Part shown: piece by piece, positions 6,246-7,465 of the stretch
How positions within the stretch are numbered: the stretch's first letter is position 1
Layout of the letters: every line of letters starts with the position of its first letter
NCBI GenBank assembly: GCA_002397275.1
Contig: DHAA01000127.1
Span: 1-7,465 of the forward strand
Direction: 5' to 3'
DNA length: 7,465 nt
DNA from: Thermacetogenium sp. UBA4966
GTDB taxonomy: Bacteria; Bacillota; DSM-12270; Thermacetogeniales; Thermacetogeniaceae
Made by a program: the position numbers and the translations under genes
The notes under the pieces: generated by a model
Told to the model about the DNA's origin: nothing
Database searches by the model: none
What the model saw: the letters and a program-made list of their open reading frames with translations, nothing else

Positions 6246-7252
6246 ATATTATATACCCCGATTTTATAGCGTTTCAAATTATTCGGGTCTCTGAACCATT
6301 CGACAGTATCCCGCAGGCCCCGCCTAAGCCCCTCCATACCGGCGTATTGGGGGCGCCAGCCGGTTAACTCCGCCGCTTTTCTATTGTCGGCACATAAGCG
6401 TTCAACTTCGCTTTTTTCAGGACGAAGGCGGTGCGCGTCTGTTTTTACCTGTATATCGGCCTTCATAATTTCGGTTATGGTCTGAAAAAGGCCGCCGATA
6501 GAAACTTCGTAATTGCTTCCTATATTAATTACTTCTCCCGCCGATTTGCTTGATTCCGCGATAGCTATGAATCCACTCACAGTGTCTTTTATATAGTTAA
6601 AATCCCGCGTGGGGTGCAGCGACCCCAAACTTATTTCCCTTTGGCCGGCGGCAATCTGAGTAATAATGGTAGGTATAACCGCCCGGGCCGATTGACGCGG
6701 CCCGTAAGTGTTAAATGGGCGAATTACCGCGACCGGCGTATTAAAGGAACGGTAAAACGATAACGCAATTTGGTCGGCGCCGATCTTGGTCGCGGAATAG
6801 GGAGACTGTCCCTGCAGCGGGTGTTCCTCATCAATGGGAACGTATCTGGCGGTTCCATAAACTTCACTGGTCGAAGTGTGAATGACCTTTTCTACATCCA
6901 GTTCTCTGGCCGCCTGGAGTATATTCAGGGTCCCCTTAATATTAGTATCTACATAAGTATCGGGCGAGTGATAAGAATAGGGAATAGCTATCAACGCCGC
7001 CAGATGGAAAACAACATCACAGCCTTGCATGGCTTGTTTCATCCCAAAGGGATCGCGAACATCTCCCGGGAATACCTCTATTTCTTTTTTAATTTCCTCA
7101 GGGGATTCATCCAGCCAGCCCCAGGAGTTAAATGAATTATAATAGACGACTGCTCTTACCCGGCAGCCCATTCTTACCAGGGTTTCGGTTAAGTGAGAGC
7201 CGATGAAACCATCGGAACCGGTGATTAGAATTTTTTTCTTTTGCAGGTTCAT
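6242..7252 (-). CDS. legB: LegB-type NAD-dependent GDP-GlcNAc 4,6-dehydratase
   Basis: First gene of the operon, an extended short-chain dehydrogenase/reductase of 336 residues. The Rossmann loop GSDGFIG (12-18) binds NAD(P). DVRDP (64-68), HLAALIAIPYSY (83-94), HTSTSEVYG (125-133), PYSATK (151-156, catalytic Tyr152 and Lys156) and RPFNTYGPRQ (168-177) follow, with a sugar-binding C-terminal part (THP..DFNYIKD near 214-223; RPEKSEVERL at 277-286). It should convert GDP-GlcNAc to the 4-keto-6-deoxy sugar, the committed step of legionaminic acid synthesis. The overall pattern resembles LegB rather than PseB, which acts on UDP-GlcNAc and belongs to the CapD-like group. The motif reads STSEVYG where RmlB-type dehydratases have STDEVYG, so the acid Asp is a Ser here. 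The ATG follows GGAG by 8 bases. Confidence 0.9.
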   Translation of the reverse strand: MNLQKKKILITGSDGFIGSHLTETLVRMGCRVRAVVYYNSFNSWGWLDESPEEIKKEIEVFPGDVRDPFGMKQAMQGCDVVFHLAALIAIPYSYHSPDTYVDTNIKGTLNILQAARELDVEKVIHTSTSEVYGTARYVPIDEEHPLQGQSPYSATKIGADQIALSFYRSFNTPVAVIRPFNTYGPRQSARAVIPTIITQIAAGQREISLGSLHPTRDFNYIKDTVSGFIAIAESSKSAGEVINIGSNYEVSIGGLFQTITEIMKADIQVKTDAHRLRPEKSEVERLCADNRKAAELTGWRPQYAGMEGLRRGLRDTVEWFRDPNNLKRYKIGVYNI

Positions 7253-7257
7253 GCTTT

Positions 7258-7264
7258 TCTCTCC
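7258..7264 (-). promoter_or_regulatory. Shine-Dalgarno of legB
   Basis: On the minus strand GGAGAGA precedes the legB ATG, with GGAG 8 bases upstream. It fixes the start six codons before the first beta strand (ILITGSDG). Confidence 0.65.
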
Positions 7265-7386
7265 AGGGAATTGATTCGCTCGTTTTTCTCAAGGACACAA
7301 GTTCAGTTGCTGTTTTACGCGTTTATAGTTTCTTTGGATATGTTCAAGATGTGTTTATTTTTTCCTGCCTGGTTTAATAATATTTA

Positions 7387-7436
7387 AGTGGCATGGGGGT
7401 AGCATGACGTTTCGTCTGCCACTCAATTTATTTTTT
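7387..7436 (+). terminator. Hairpin followed by a T-rich run, candidate intrinsic terminator
   Basis: AGTGGCA (7387-7393) pairs with TGCCACT (7417-7423), and GACG-TTT-CGTC (7406-7416) forms a tight inner hairpin flush against the 3' arm. Together they give 11 base pairs with a 12-base bulge on the 5' side. Three bases later comes TTTATTTTTT (7427-7436), so on the plus strand it has terminator form. On the minus strand the same hairpin sits right after the possible gene end at 7423, but the bases that follow (TAAATATTATT) are a poorer T tract. No plus-strand gene ends just before it, so if it acts it more likely insulates transcription between the upstream minus-strand gene and legB, or stops antisense transcription. 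Confidence 0.4.
7389..7404 (+). promoter_or_regulatory. Sigma-54-like -24/-12 element pointing out of the window
   Basis: The plus strand has TGGCATG, four bases, then TAGCA. The sigma-54 consensus is TGGCACG, four bases, TTGCA. The invariant GG (7390-7391) and GC (7402-7403) are exactly 10 bases apart, and two other positions differ. It would start transcription near 7415 and read rightward. It overlaps the hairpin's 5' arm and part of its bulge, so one of the two readings may be chance. A GGAG at 7452-7455 lies 7 bases before a possible TTG at the window edge. Confidence 0.25.
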
Positions 7437-7465
7437 CAAGATCATCAATCCGGAGTCCTGAATTG
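7423..7465 (-). CDS. Possible last codons of an upstream minus-strand gene (partial)
   Basis: Reading the minus strand inward from the right edge, one frame gives NSGLRIDDLEKIN and then TGA at 7425-7423. The peptide has the mixed charged and hydrophobic look of a helical C-terminus. The hairpin starts directly at this stop, which fits a gene end. Only 13 codons are visible and another frame (ending SGLMILKK) is also open, so this is a weak call and no function can be given. If real, it lies about 170 bases upstream of legB in the same direction. Confidence 0.28.
   Translation of the reverse strand, partial: NSGLRIDDLEKIN

Noticed and set aside
387..7252. Assignment as a pseudaminic or N-acetylneuraminic acid operon
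   Set aside because: There are no PseB/PseC-type, PseG or PseH genes, and Neu5Ac synthesis would not need a dehydratase, an aminotransferase or a PtmE-type nucleotidyltransferase.
7322..7347. TTGAAC and TATAAA on the minus strand as a possible operon promoter
   Set aside because: The spacer is only 14 bases, too short for a normal vegetative promoter, and no better pair was found in the leader.
1..7465. CRISPR arrays, insertion sequences, tRNA or rRNA genes
   Set aside because: No regularly spaced repeats, transposase motifs, terminal inverted repeats or cloverleaf sequences were seen by eye.

Overview
The window is almost filled by one minus-strand operon of seven genes (7252 down to 387). 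Together they encode what looks like a complete route from an amino-sugar phosphate to CMP-activated legionaminic acid, a bacterial nonulosonic (sialic-acid-like) sugar. In transcription order they are: a LegB-type GDP-sugar 4,6-dehydratase, a LegC-type PLP aminotransferase, a LegG/NeuC hydrolysing 2-epimerase, a LegI/NeuB synthase, a NeuD/PglD-family acetyltransferase (probable LegH), a PtmE-type nucleotidyltransferase with an N-terminal CBS pair, and a LegF/NeuA CMP-sugar synthetase. All seven appear full length and keep the key residues I could check.

How they work together (known pathway, assigned here by family): PtmE makes the GDP-activated amino sugar. LegB oxidises and dehydrates GDP-GlcNAc to a 4-keto-6-deoxy sugar. 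LegC aminates C4 and LegH acetylates the new amine. LegG removes GDP and inverts C2, LegI condenses the product with phosphoenolpyruvate, and LegF adds CMP. The genes upstream of GDP-GlcN (phosphomutase, amination, GlmU-type N-acetylation of GDP-GlcN) and the glycosyltransferase that uses CMP-Leg are not in the window. The target, whether flagellin, capsule or lipopolysaccharide, therefore cannot be read from it.

Layout: 1-154 is an AT-rich stretch that may be the tail of a plus-strand membrane protein, interrupted by an in-frame amber codon. 155-386 has no confident gene but holds a start-less 51-codon open frame in phase with legF. 387-7252 is the operon: five of its six junctions overlap (four by 4 bases, legC/legG by 11) and one (legG-legI) has a 53-base gap with its own Shine-Dalgarno sequence. 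7253-7422 is the leader of the operon. 7387-7436 holds a strong hairpin overlapping a sigma-54-like motif, and 7423-7464 may be the last codons of another minus-strand gene.

Organism: strong GGAGG-type ribosome binding sites, moderate GC in the operon and AT-rich flanks would fit a Clostridia/Peptococcaceae-like Firmicute. This is a weak inference, because leg operons move between phyla. There is no RNA gene, insertion sequence or CRISPR array that I can support. The operon itself is a known type of system. The less explained material lies at the two ends.
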